Shown here in pieces: positions 47,011 to 55,360 of a DNA stretch of 64,000 bases; positions within the stretch are counted from its first letter, which is position 1, and each line of letters opens with the position of its first letter. The notes beneath the pieces are model-generated. The model searched no databases. It was not told the origin of the DNA and saw only the letters and a list, made by a program, of their open reading frames with translations. Position numbers and translations under genes: made by a program. This DNA comes from Hyunsoonleella flava. GTDB lineage: Bacteria > Bacteroidota > Bacteroidia > Flavobacteriales > Flavobacteriaceae. The DNA lies in contig NZ_SIRT01000002.1 in assembly GCF_004310325.1 (NCBI RefSeq), positions 186,001-250,000 of the forward strand, written 5' to 3'.

Positions 47011-48195
47011 TTAACTAACAGCAGTCTTAATGCGTTTGATAGCTTCAATAATTTGCTCCTGCGAAGCTGCATAAGAAATTCTAATGCAATCAGGGTTTCC
47101 GAAAGCATCACCTGTTACTGTTGCAACTAAGGCTTCTTCTAATAAGAACAAAGAGAAATCTGTTGCGTTGTTTATTTTATGTCCTTTCAACGTTTTTCCA
47201 AAGAAATGGGTAACATCTGGGAATACATAAAATGCACCATCAGGCGTGTTTGAATTAAAGCCTTCAATATCAGATAATAGATCTAATATCAAATCTCTAC
47301 GTACTTTAAACTCATCTATCATGTATTTGACGGCAGACGGATCTTCATTTAAAGCTGTGATTACTGCGCGTTGCGCAATACAGTTAGCACCACTTGTCAT
47401 TTGACCTTGTAACTTATTGCAAGCGCGTGCTATTTTTTCTGGTGCACCAATAAAACCTATACGCCATCCCGTCATTGCAAAGGCTTTAGATACGCCGTTT
47501 ACAGTTATAGTTCTGTCGTACATTTCAGGAAACTCTGCAATACTTGTATAGTCTATACCATAGTTAATATGCTCATATATTTCATCTGAAACTACATAAA
47601 TGTCTGGATACTTAGCAAGAACATTTACAAGCGACTGTAATTCTTCTTTACTGTAAACAGAACCGCTTGGGTTGCAAGGTGAACTAAACCACATCATTTT
47701 GGTTTTTGGTGTGATGGCAGCTTCCAGTTGCTCCGCAGTCATTTTGAAATCGGTATCAATTGAAGTCTTTACTTCAACAGGAACCCCTTCATAAAGTTTC
47801 ACGATGTCAGCATAACTTACCCAATACGGGCATGGTAAAATAACTTCATCGCCAGGATTTAGCATAACACCAGCAACATTAGCTAAACATTGTTTAGCTC
47901 CAGTAGATACTACAATTTGAGAGGGTGTATATGCTAAGTTATTATCACGCTTAAACTTCTTTATTACAGCATCTTTTAACTCTCCATACCCATCTACAGG
48001 TGTGTAAGAGTTATAGCCGTCATTTATAGCTTGTATAGCGGCTTCACGAATAAAATCTGGAACCTTAAAATCTGGTTCCCCAAGGCTAAGGCCAATGATG
48101 TCTTTTCCTTCTCCTCTTAATTCTCTTGCTTTTGCTGCCATAGCTAGTGTGGCAGACGTAGACATGTTTAAAATTCTATCTGATAATACTTGCAT
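47011..48195 (-). CDS. Class I PLP-dependent aminotransferase (aspartate aminotransferase type)
   Basis: Transfers amino groups between amino acids and 2-oxoacids. The 394 residues have the N-terminal motif ADIIGLSLGEPDF-like region (KDIIGLSLGEPDFKVPD), NPSGSVYSKEELQ, VVSDEIYEHINYG and the PLP-binding lysine in VNGVSKAFAMTGWRIGF, with the substrate arginine near CIRISYAAS. It resembles the Ib-type aspartate (and prephenate) aminotransferases. It is 27 bp behind the desaturase gene and probably in its operon. Confidence 0.92.
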   Translation of the reverse strand: MQVLSDRILNMSTSATLAMAAKARELRGEGKDIIGLSLGEPDFKVPDFIREAAIQAINDGYNSYTPVDGYGELKDAVIKKFKRDNNLAYTPSQIVVSTGAKQCLANVAGVMLNPGDEVILPCPYWVSYADIVKLYEGVPVEVKTSIDTDFKMTAEQLEAAITPKTKMMWFSSPCNPSGSVYSKEELQSLVNVLAKYPDIYVVSDEIYEHINYGIDYTSIAEFPEMYDRTITVNGVSKAFAMTGWRIGFIGAPEKIARACNKLQGQMTSGANCIAQRAVITALNEDPSAVKYMIDEFKVRRDLILDLLSDIEGFNSNTPDGAFYVFPDVTHFFGKTLKGHKINNATDFSLFLLEEALVATVTGDAFGNPDCIRISYAASQEQIIEAIKRIKTAVS

Positions 48196-48222
48196 TGTTT
48201 GGTTAGATTTGTTTATGCGTAT

Positions 48223-49317
48223 TTAAGCTAAGCTAGGTTTTTGTCCTAAAGCTTTTAATTGATTGTAATGTTCTGCAACGGCTTCCCAAAAGGTGTTATA
48301 TTCATTATAAGGCAAGCTGAATTCTTTTGCAGTCTCTCTTACGATTTTAGCTAATTTACTATAGTGAATGTGACTAATATGAGAGAATAAGTGATGTTCT
48401 ACTTGTCTGTTTAAACCGCCAGTATAAAACTCAACAAACCAACTTTTAGGAGAAAAGTTTGATGTAGTGAATAGTTGGTGAATAGCCCAAGTGTTTTTCA
48501 TATTGCCTTGCTCGTCAGGAAGTGGCATTTCAGTATTTGGCATAACGTGTGCCAATTGGAAAATTACACTTAAAATAATACCAGCCGTGTAGTGCATGAT
48601 TAAAAACCCGATAAGTACTTCCCACCACTTAAAGCCTAGAGATAATGGCAGCACTACCCAAATAGAGTAATACACTATTTTTCCAATAATAAGTTTCGTC
48701 CATTGTGTTGCTGGGTTTGGCATTTTACCATAAGCCAGCTTTCTTTTTAAATAACGGTATGTTTGAGTGAAATCAGTGGTAATAGCCCAATTTGCCGTTA
48801 ATAAGCCATATAAAAAGAAGGCATAAAACCTTTGGTATTTATGAAAACTATACCACTTGGCATGCTTAGAAAATCTGATAATTCTACCCGCATCAATATC
48901 TTCATCGTGTCCTTGAATGTTGGTATATGTATGGTGCAATACATTGTGTTGTACTTTCCAGTTATAATCATTCCCAGCTAAAATATATATACTGCTTCCC
49001 ATTAATTTATTGACCCATTTTTTACTGGAAAAAGAGCCATGGTTGGCATCATGCATCACATTCATGCCAACACCTGCCATACCAACGCCAACGATTACCA
49101 TGCCAAGTATTTGAGCCCAACCAGGTAGATCTATAGTTAGAATTAAAACAACAGGAACAATCAATAATGAAAACATCACAACAGCTTTGAGATATAATTT
49201 CCAATTGCCGGTACGTTTAAGGTTATTTTCCTTAAAATAATCGTTCACACGCTTGTTTAAGGTCTTAAAAAATTTTGCAGGATCTTTTCTTGAAAATGAA
49301 AGTGCTTGCTTATTCAT
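48223..49317 (-). CDS. Membrane fatty acid desaturase
   Basis: Di-iron acyl desaturase introducing double bonds into membrane lipids. The 364 residues contain the three histidine boxes H89DANH93, H124NVLHH129 and QVEHH (about 305-310) and about four membrane segments. The third box with Q as the first residue is typical of front-end or acyl-CoA/lipid desaturases; the double-bond position cannot be read. A -7 box lies upstream at 49366-49373. Confidence 0.9.
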   Translation of the reverse strand: MNKQALSFSRKDPAKFFKTLNKRVNDYFKENNLKRTGNWKLYLKAVVMFSLLIVPVVLILTIDLPGWAQILGMVIVGVGMAGVGMNVMHDANHGSFSSKKWVNKLMGSSIYILAGNDYNWKVQHNVLHHTYTNIQGHDEDIDAGRIIRFSKHAKWYSFHKYQRFYAFFLYGLLTANWAITTDFTQTYRYLKRKLAYGKMPNPATQWTKLIIGKIVYYSIWVVLPLSLGFKWWEVLIGFLIMHYTAGIILSVIFQLAHVMPNTEMPLPDEQGNMKNTWAIHQLFTTSNFSPKSWFVEFYTGGLNRQVEHHLFSHISHIHYSKLAKIVRETAKEFSLPYNEYNTFWEAVAEHYNQLKALGQKPSLA

Positions 49318-49365
49318 AATTAAATTTAGTTTAATCTTATCTGTATAAAACTATTATACACTGCG

Positions 49366-49373
49366 CAAAGATA
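49366..49373 (-). promoter_or_regulatory. -7 box (TATCTTTG) of the desaturase gene
   Basis: TATCTTTG on the minus strand matches TAnnTTTG, with a CTTTGTTG sequence upstream in the -33 area. It is 48 bases before the start codon. Confidence 0.55.
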
Positions 49374-49430
49374 TATATTAATCAATTCAACAAAGAACGT
49401 TTTAATGTAAAAAAATATATGTGAAACCTC

Positions 49431-49438
49431 TATTTTTG
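49431..49438 (+). promoter_or_regulatory. -7 box (TATTTTTG) of rsmG
   Basis: TATTTTTG matches TAnnTTTG, 17 bases before the rsmG ATG, another very short leader. Confidence 0.55.
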
Positions 49439-49455
49439 TTCAAAATTTAACATTA

Positions 49456-50085
49456 ATGAAGTTAATTCTTAAATATTTCCCTAACCTTTCAGAAGACCAA
49501 ATAATTAAATTTCAAAGACTTGAGGCACTATATAAAGATTGGAATTTGAAGATAAATGTGGTGTCAAGAAAGGATATAGATGAACTCTATTTGAGACATG
49601 TGTTGCACTCGTTGGCGATAGCGAAAGTAATTGCTTTTAAGAATGGCTCAAGCATCATGGATGTTGGTACTGGTGGTGGTTTTCCAGGGATTCCACTTGC
49701 AATTATGTTTCCAAACTGTCATTTTCATTTGGTGGATAGTATTGCTAAAAAGCTTAAAGTGGTTAATGAAGTAGTTGAAGGTTTAGGGTTAGAAAATGTA
49801 CGCACAACGCATACAAGAGTTGAAGACATTGACGAAACTTACGATTTTATTGTTAGTCGCGCCGTAGCTGCAATGCCTACTTTTGTACGCTGGACAAAAG
49901 GTAAAATAGCTAAAAAGCAAAAAAACGACTTAAAAAATGGCATACTTTATCTTAAAGGAGGGGATTTAACAGAAGAGTTAAAAGACTATATAACAACTTC
50001 AATTTATAATTTGACCGATTTTTTTGAAGAGGATTTTTTTGAAACCAAAAAAGTGGTACACCTGCCTATGAAATTCTCTAAATAG
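49456..50085 (+). CDS. rsmG: 16S rRNA (guanine527-N7)-methyltransferase
   Basis: Methylates G527 of 16S rRNA with SAM. The 209 residues are full length, with the family motifs NVVSRKDIDELYLRHVLHSL, SAM loop VGTGGGFPGIPLAIMFP, LVDSIAKKLKVV and VSRAVAAMPTFV. It diverges from the desaturase gene and converges with a TPR gene. Confidence 0.96.
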   Translation: MKLILKYFPNLSEDQIIKFQRLEALYKDWNLKINVVSRKDIDELYLRHVLHSLAIAKVIAFKNGSSIMDVGTGGGFPGIPLAIMFPNCHFHLVDSIAKKLKVVNEVVEGLGLENVRTTHTRVEDIDETYDFIVSRAVAAMPTFVRWTKGKIAKKQKNDLKNGILYLKGGDLTEELKDYITTSIYNLTDFFEEDFFETKKVVHLPMKFSK

Positions 50086-50091
50086 CTTAGT

Positions 50092-51075
50092 TTATAAAGC
50101 ACTTAACCTATCAACGTAAGTTTCAAAAATACGACCATCACCCATGCTCCAAGATGTTTCACTAAATAGTGCAATCTCATTTTTGTATTTAAATAATTCA
50201 TTTTCAGCTGCCAAAATATTTCGTGCCTTCTTAAAGCACAATTTTGCCTTATCATAATTTTCAGAATGATAACTTGCAATGGCTAAGGCCATAAGCGCTT
50301 CAAGATCTACAGCATTGAAGCTTAAAGTGTCTTCAAAACTTTTTGCGGCTGCTTCATAATTTCTAGAAAAAAGTTGGGTAATACCTAGATAAAAATGAGC
50401 AGAGTCGTTAGTTTTATCCAAGCTAATTGCTTTTCTAAAATCTGCAGCGGCTTTCTTAAAGTCCCTTAAGTTTAGGTAAGCTATACCTCTATTGTGGTAA
50501 GTGTCGCTATTCGGTTCAAGGGCGATACTCTTGTTAAGAAATATAATGGCTAATTCTTTTTGCCTAAGCTCAGTAAAAGATAAACCTAGTTGAATGTTGG
50601 TATTTACATCATTAGGAAAGTGTTTAAGTAAAAACATAAAGGATCGCGAAGCTTGCTTATATTTTTTTAAATTAAATTGAGTCATTCCCAAATTATAATA
50701 CGCTTGAAAAAAATCACGTTTATATCTAATGGCCATTAGATAGTCCTCATAAGCACCTTCAAAATCACCTAATGCATATTTCGCATTACCACGATTGTAA
50801 TAAGTGTCGGCATCAGGCTTTGTAAAAATGATATTTGTATAGTCTAAAATAGCGCCCCAATAATTTTCCAGATCAAACCTAGCTAAACCACGATAAAAAT
50901 AGGCGTCTAAGTTTTCCTTATCCAATGCAATGGCTTCTGTAAATACTATTTCTTGTTGTTTGGGGTCTGCTAACCTTTTTCCTTGTCGTACCAGTTTTTT
51001 TGATTGTCCAATAGAGAAGGTTGTAGATAGAAGAAAAAAAACAATAAGCGTTTTTGTAAAAATTTGTTTATTCAT
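50092..51075 (-). CDS. Secreted TPR protein, paralog 1
   Basis: 327 residues from ATG 51075; a TTG 17 codons upstream would bury the signal peptide. After the signal peptide (to about SIGQ) the protein is a chain of about eight TPR units (YFYRGLARFDLENYWGAILD, YNRGNAKYALGDFEGAYED, HNRGIAYLNLRDFKKAAADF). It ends in a short cap (SWSMGDGRIFETYVDRLSAL). It should be periplasmic and act in protein-protein contacts; the partner is unknown. The next gene upstream is a clear paralog. Confidence 0.8.
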   Translation of the reverse strand: MNKQIFTKTLIVFFLLSTTFSIGQSKKLVRQGKRLADPKQQEIVFTEAIALDKENLDAYFYRGLARFDLENYWGAILDYTNIIFTKPDADTYYNRGNAKYALGDFEGAYEDYLMAIRYKRDFFQAYYNLGMTQFNLKKYKQASRSFMFLLKHFPNDVNTNIQLGLSFTELRQKELAIIFLNKSIALEPNSDTYHNRGIAYLNLRDFKKAAADFRKAISLDKTNDSAHFYLGITQLFSRNYEAAAKSFEDTLSFNAVDLEALMALAIASYHSENYDKAKLCFKKARNILAAENELFKYKNEIALFSETSWSMGDGRIFETYVDRLSAL

Positions 51076-51232
51076 AGCAACAGGAATAATAAATTTTAAA
51101 AGATTGAAAACATAAAAACAATGCAAATCGTTGACTTGTAATCTGTTTACACTCTTAAAGATACAAAATAGCTACAGTTTAGAACTCTGTTTTAAGAGAA
51201 ATTTAGGGATTTACCGGTGTTCTGAAGATTTG

Positions 51233-52183
51233 CTAAAGAGCACTTAGTTTTTTAAATAATTCTGAAAAAAGCTGTTTTTCGTTTACTTCCCAGTATGTAT
51301 CCTTAAATACAGGAAGTACGTCGTTACCTCTAGCACCTAATAAGTTTTTTGCACGCTCAAACTTAGCTTTGGCTTTTTCTAAATCATTAATGTAGTAGTA
51401 GGCCATAGCTAAACCAAAGTGCGCATCATAGTCCATTTGATCTTTATTTGTAGCAAAGGTTAAGCTCTTTATAGACTCCTCAAATTCACCCAGTAAAAAT
51501 TGACTCACACCTAAATAAAAATAAGCAGGTGTATTGTTTGGGTTAACTTTTATAGCTTTCAAAAAATCATCTTTAGCTTCTTTGTAATAATTAATCTCTA
51601 GTAAAGCATAGCCGCGGTTGTAGTAAGACTGACTATTTGGCCTTAACAAAATACATGCACCAAAATCTTTAAATGCCGCTTTGTAATTTTTCAATTCCAT
51701 GTAAGCTGAAGCACGTTGACTGTAAGACTTATAGTCATTAGGAAAAGCATGAATAACTTTAGTATAGGCATCTACGGCACCTTTAAAATCTTCCAAGTTA
51801 AATTTGGTGTTGCCTAAATTAAAATAAGCACCAATTAAATCAGGGTCAAGTGCAATGGCTTTTTCATAATCGAATAAAGCACCTTCATAATCCAATAAAT
51901 TGAATTTACAATTTCCCCGATTGTAGTAACTATCGGCATCAGGTTCAAAGAAAATTATCTTGGTGAAATCTAAAATAGCCCCGTCATAGTCTTCCAGATT
52001 ATATTTGGCAATACCTCTGTAAAACAAGGCGTCCAGATGCTTGTTGTCTATTTCTAAGGCCTGATTCAATAACTCTATTTGTGCTCTGGGATCATTAAGT
52101 CTCAGGGCTTGCCTCACAAACTTGGTAGCCTGCCCAATACTTAATAATGGCACAAATAGCAAAATTAGTAATGTCTTTTTCAT
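51233..52183 (-). CDS. Secreted TPR protein, paralog 2
   Basis: 316 residues from ATG 52183; a TTG 19 codons upstream is rejected because the signal peptide MKKTLLILLFVPLLSIGQ begins at the ATG. It has the same plan as paralog 1: signal peptide ending SIGQ, then KFVRQALRLNDPRAQIELL, repeated YNRGNCKFNLLDYEGALFDY units and a matching cap (YWEVNEKQLFSELFKKLSAL). The pair is a tandem duplication, 157 bp apart. Confidence 0.8.
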   Translation of the reverse strand: MKKTLLILLFVPLLSIGQATKFVRQALRLNDPRAQIELLNQALEIDNKHLDALFYRGIAKYNLEDYDGAILDFTKIIFFEPDADSYYNRGNCKFNLLDYEGALFDYEKAIALDPDLIGAYFNLGNTKFNLEDFKGAVDAYTKVIHAFPNDYKSYSQRASAYMELKNYKAAFKDFGACILLRPNSQSYYNRGYALLEINYYKEAKDDFLKAIKVNPNNTPAYFYLGVSQFLLGEFEESIKSLTFATNKDQMDYDAHFGLAMAYYYINDLEKAKAKFERAKNLLGARGNDVLPVFKDTYWEVNEKQLFSELFKKLSAL

Positions 52184-52293
52184 GCTATTTCTAAACGTCA
52201 ATTCTTTAAGTGTATTGTTTTTAACGTATTTAAATATCAAAAACTATTCCACGATAATTGAAGTATAAAACTAATGAAATTTTAAAGACGATT

Positions 52294-53547
52294 TTATTGC
52301 TTTCCGTTTTTAGATTGTATTTTCTGCTTTTTCTTTTCTAAATAGGCCTTTTCCAAATCGTTGCCAACACACTCCAATGCCAAATTAATAAAGCGCAATG
52401 CCTTTTTGGGTTTAGAAGTAGCCGTATATAAATCTGCCAAAGCGCCGTAATACAGATACGCCCGCTGTACAAAATCCTCAGGTTTCAATTGGGATAAATA
52501 ACTTTCGGCCAATGTAAAATCCTTGGTTTGCAAACAAATTACTGCCATAGTCAATACATGAGAGAGCATAGGCTGTAGTGTATGCAAGCACTGGTACCAG
52601 CGTAATATTTTTTTCCAATTGGTATCCTCAAAAGTTCTGGCTTTTAAATGTTCTGCGGCAATGGCGGCTTCATAATGATAAAAAGAAAATTCAGAGGTGT
52701 CTACAGCTTTATACATCATGGAATTCCCTAATTGTATCAATGGAAAATGCCACAAACTACGGTCCTGGTGTTTTAAGTCTAGCAACTCATTGTCAGCGTT
52801 GGTTTTACTTTCAATGCGCGACGCATGAAAACACATTAGCGCACAAAGGGCATACGCATCAGGTGTGCGTGTTAAGGTGTTTTTTAAAAGCATTTGTGCG
52901 AGCCTTAACGCTTCACTGCACAATTCTTGCCTAATCAAGGTTTCCTTTCTATTGGAGTGAAACCCTTCGTTAAAAATCAGATACAACACTTCCAATACAC
53001 TATCCAATCGCAAAGCCAAAGATTTTCCTTGCGGAATTTTAAATTGTATATCAGCCTGTTGAATCGCCTTTCTAGCACGAGACAATCGCTTTTTAATTGT
53101 TTCTTCTTTGGTTAACAATGCCGAAGCTATTTCTTTAATACTAAACCCCGAAACTGTTTTTAAAGCAAACGAAATACGATCACGTGGATCTAATTTTGGG
53201 TGGCATGCTGTAAAAATCATCCGCAGTTGTGCATCTTCAATTTCAGTATCGAGAAACAGTTCGTTTATAGCAATAGCGTCCGTTCCTTGATTGATGTTCG
53301 GTAGGTGTTTCTGCTCCGTTTTCAGTTTTCTAAAAATATCTAGAACCCTATTTTTAGCAGCTGTAGTTAACCACGCTTCGGGGTTTTCAGGTTGCTGTTT
53401 TCGCCAGCTTAAACTCGCTTTAATAAAGGTGTCTTGTACTGCATCTTCAATAATATCAAGATGTTTTAGTCCAAAAATCCGAGTTAAAACAGAAACCATC
53501 TTTCCGCTATGGTGGCGAAAAAGATGGTCTATCAATTGGTGTTCCAT
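52294..53547 (-). CDS. ECF sigma factor with C-terminal extension (ECF42 type)
   Basis: Alternative sigma factor of 417 residues. Region 2 (VSVLTRIFGLKHLDIIEDAV, QDTFIKASLSW) and region 4 (FSIKEIASALLTKEETIKKR) occupy the first 170 residues. The rest (about 180-417) is an all-helical extension starting LRLDSVLEVLYLIFNEGF, the DUF6596/TPR-like part that marks ECF42. ECF42 factors are usually next to DGPF/YCII genes and lack an anti-sigma factor, and here the DGPF gene overlaps by one base (TAATG). The trigger is unknown. Confidence 0.88.
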   Translation of the reverse strand: MEHQLIDHLFRHHSGKMVSVLTRIFGLKHLDIIEDAVQDTFIKASLSWRKQQPENPEAWLTTAAKNRVLDIFRKLKTEQKHLPNINQGTDAIAINELFLDTEIEDAQLRMIFTACHPKLDPRDRISFALKTVSGFSIKEIASALLTKEETIKKRLSRARKAIQQADIQFKIPQGKSLALRLDSVLEVLYLIFNEGFHSNRKETLIRQELCSEALRLAQMLLKNTLTRTPDAYALCALMCFHASRIESKTNADNELLDLKHQDRSLWHFPLIQLGNSMMYKAVDTSEFSFYHYEAAIAAEHLKARTFEDTNWKKILRWYQCLHTLQPMLSHVLTMAVICLQTKDFTLAESYLSQLKPEDFVQRAYLYYGALADLYTATSKPKKALRFINLALECVGNDLEKAYLEKKKQKIQSKNGKQ

Positions 53548-53894
53548 TAACGGTCAAATACCATTACTTCTCTAATTTCTACAGTACCATCCAAATCGTA
53601 ATCCGGGAAATCCTGTGCAATTTTTTCAACCGCATCAAAGTTCTCAGCCTCAACGGTGTAATACCCGCCAATAACCTCTTTCACTTCAGCCGAAGCTATA
53701 TCAGTTACCGTTCTGTTTTTCCCAGAAACGCGTCTTATTTGTGGTGTTAAAGCCTCACCGCCTCTTAAAATTCCGGCATCTTTCATTTTGTTACCCCAAG
53801 CAAACCACTTGCCCATGCGCTCCTGTAATTCTTCAGGTGAAAGACCTAATGCCGCGTAATCGGCTCCCGTAAAAATCATCATAAATTGTTTCAT
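53547..53894 (-). CDS. DGPF/YCII-family protein
   Basis: 115 residues, one DGPF domain (MKQFMMIFTGADYAALGLSP, GGYYTVEAENFDAVEKIAQD, VEIREVM). Members resemble the YCII fold and are the usual partners of ECF42 sigma factors. Its stop overlaps the ATG of the sigma gene (TAATG), which indicates translational coupling. Biochemical role not established for this type. Confidence 0.88.
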   Translation of the reverse strand: MKQFMMIFTGADYAALGLSPEELQERMGKWFAWGNKMKDAGILRGGEALTPQIRRVSGKNRTVTDIASAEVKEVIGGYYTVEAENFDAVEKIAQDFPDYDLDGTVEIREVMVFDR

Positions 53895-54002
53895 AACTAA
53901 ATGTTTAAAGTTTATATCAATAAGACGGTTGCCAAAACGGAAAAGGGGACAGCTTTTTCAAAAATAATTAATTCAAGCGTAGTTTTTTATGAAAATAATT
54001 TT

Positions 54003-54155
54003 GGCGTTCCCCTAAAGGGTCAGGCTTTCCGCTATATCTTTTTAAATAAGACGTCATTGCGAGGAGTTTACGATGTGGCAATCTCAAACATTTTGGTTCA
54101 TTATAAACTTGTCTTTTTAAAATTTTAAAAAGGATGCCGCTGCAATCCTTAACGC
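54003..54155. repeat. Dispersed intergenic repeat, copy D (nested)
   Basis: The ends GGCGTTCCCC and GGATGCCGCTGCAATCCTTAACGC (the latter in two parts, 54131-54155) and the segment GGGTCAGGCTTTCCGCTATAT match copies B and C. The middle holds a second repeat, CGTCATTGCGAGGAG...CGATGTGGCAATCTC (54052-54085), between TCTTTTTAAA-containing arms, and a TTTTTAAAATTTTAAAAA palindrome. Confidence 0.72.
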
Positions 54156-54210
54156 GGGGTATGTTTGCTTTGGCAAGTGCATAAATCATTCTAAAAGTTT
54201 TTTAGGGAGG

Positions 54211-54340
54211 TTCGTTTAACGGTCTAGTATAAGAATAGTTGCGGGTTTGAGTGAGAGGATTTTCCGAAGGAAAATCAGCTGAAACAAACGCGCAGCTGCT
54301 TTTGGTTAAGCCCAAAATTGAGCAATTATTTTTATATGTT
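54211..54340. repeat. attC-like hairpin flanking the lipoprotein gene (left)
   Basis: It starts TTCGTTTAACGG with the box GTTTAAC (54214-54220, RYYYAAC form). TATAAGAATAGTTGC (54228-54242) pairs with GCAATTATTTTTATA (54322-54336) at 13 of 15 positions, and a central perfect hairpin GATTTTCC/GGAAAATC (54258-54276) has a GAA loop. It ends in GTT (54338-54340). The layout resembles an integron attC site, but the inner box is degenerate. Confidence 0.45.
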
Positions 54341-54362
54341 GTTTACTTTTAGTTATTTAATA

Positions 54363-55172
54363 TTATTGCCTTGTTGCATACCAAGACCCAATGGTTTCAG
54401 TATTATTAGAATCGATACTCATTATTAAATCATTTATTTCATTACTATTAGTTGGAAGTGTTCCAATTAATTTGCCTACAGGATAATTATTATTACCATC
54501 ATCTGCCTCTAAGTAGGCATTTATTGTCAAATTACCATTTGAAAGGTTGCCATAAATTTTATAATCATAAGGGAATACATTTGAAGTAGCTGAGCCACCA
54601 ATATTTCCGTCAACTCCAAAACACATAATAAGAGACCCACTATCATTTTGTGGTGTCATAAACTGAGGTTTAACTGTAGCCGAGTATGTTCCTTCCCAAC
54701 ACCCAACATATGGAAATGGATTAGTCGTAGTTACAGCATCAGTGTATGAAGATGTTCTATTTCCATTTTCATCAACTGCTATAACTTTAATTACCCAAGA
54801 CTTATTTTCTTCTAGATTAAGAAAACGATAAGAAAATTTGTAATCTTGAGTTAAATCGGCGTATGGGATATAATAATTATAATTACCTATTATAATATTC
54901 CCACTACTGGTATATCTACTTTCATCTATATTAGCATCATAAAGTTGAAAATTTAATTCATTACCGTTTTCACTTATGTAAACTTCATAATGAATATTCG
55001 AATTGTCTCTTGATTTAGATTCTGTCCATCGTATATTAAGACTATTGTGACTATCTCCATTAGATTCAGTAATAACAGCGACATCAAAATAAGTCAAGTT
55101 TGATTTATCATCATCTTGATTACATCCTAAGATTATTATAATTGTTAATATCATAAAAAAATATTTTTTCAT
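54363..55172 (-). CDS. AT-rich lipoprotein with Fn3-like domain, probably acquired
   Basis: 269 residues. The signal peptide has lipobox ILGC followed by NQDDDKSN. Residues about 25-145 look like a fibronectin type III domain (LTYFDVAVITESNGDSHNSL, WVIKVIAVDENGNRTS), and the rest is a beta-rich domain starting VGCWEGTYSATV. No catalytic motif is seen. The gene is richer in A and T than its neighbours and is enclosed by a perfect 12-bp inverted repeat with hairpins on both sides, which suggests it arrived as a cassette. Confidence 0.65.
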   Translation of the reverse strand: MKKYFFMILTIIIILGCNQDDDKSNLTYFDVAVITESNGDSHNSLNIRWTESKSRDNSNIHYEVYISENGNELNFQLYDANIDESRYTSSGNIIIGNYNYYIPYADLTQDYKFSYRFLNLEENKSWVIKVIAVDENGNRTSSYTDAVTTTNPFPYVGCWEGTYSATVKPQFMTPQNDSGSLIMCFGVDGNIGGSATSNVFPYDYKIYGNLSNGNLTINAYLEADDGNNNYPVGKLIGTLPTNSNEINDLIMSIDSNNTETIGSWYATRQ

Positions 55173-55207
55173 AAGTTGTGTTTTTCTAATTAAAAGTAAC
55201 TGGATTA

Positions 55208-55252
55208 GCGGATATGCGCCGTTGGTATGGTTTATATCCGCCGTTAAACGAA
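55208..55252. repeat. attC-like hairpin flanking the lipoprotein gene (right)
   Basis: GCGGATAT (55208-55215) pairs perfectly with ATATCCGC (55234-55241), followed by GTTAAAC (55243-55249, matching the attC core GTTRRRY). CCGTTAAACGAA (55241-55252) is the exact reverse complement of TTCGTTTAACGG at 54211-54222. Confidence 0.45.
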
Positions 55253-55334
55253 TATAGAAGAAATTTTTTACAAAGTCAAGTAGATTGTATCAAAACCAAT
55301 CGACTGTTTTTTAAAATATTTCAATATTTCAAAT

Positions 55335-55342
55335 TACATTTG
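55335..55342 (+). promoter_or_regulatory. -7 box (TACATTTG) of the GNAT gene
   Basis: TACATTTG matches TAnnTTTG, 18 bases before ATG 55361. It supports that start over one at 55214. Confidence 0.5.
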
Positions 55343-55360
55343 ATACATCAGTTTTTTAAA

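Larger units (their letters stand above)
53895..54362. other. Accessory intergenic region rich in repeats
   Basis: 468 bp between the DGPF gene and an AT-rich lipoprotein gene. It holds repeat copy D (54003-54155) and an attC-like hairpin (54211-54340). No gene can be supported; short frames over the repeat are noise. Confidence 0.7.

Noticed and set aside
52578-53575. Several plus-strand frames opposite the ECF sigma gene
   Set aside because: They are antisense to a well-conserved gene and show no protein features.
55214-55360. 49-codon N-terminal extension of the GNAT gene from ATG 55214
   Set aside because: It begins inside the attC-like hairpin, has no conserved character, and a TACATTTG box lies just before ATG 55361.
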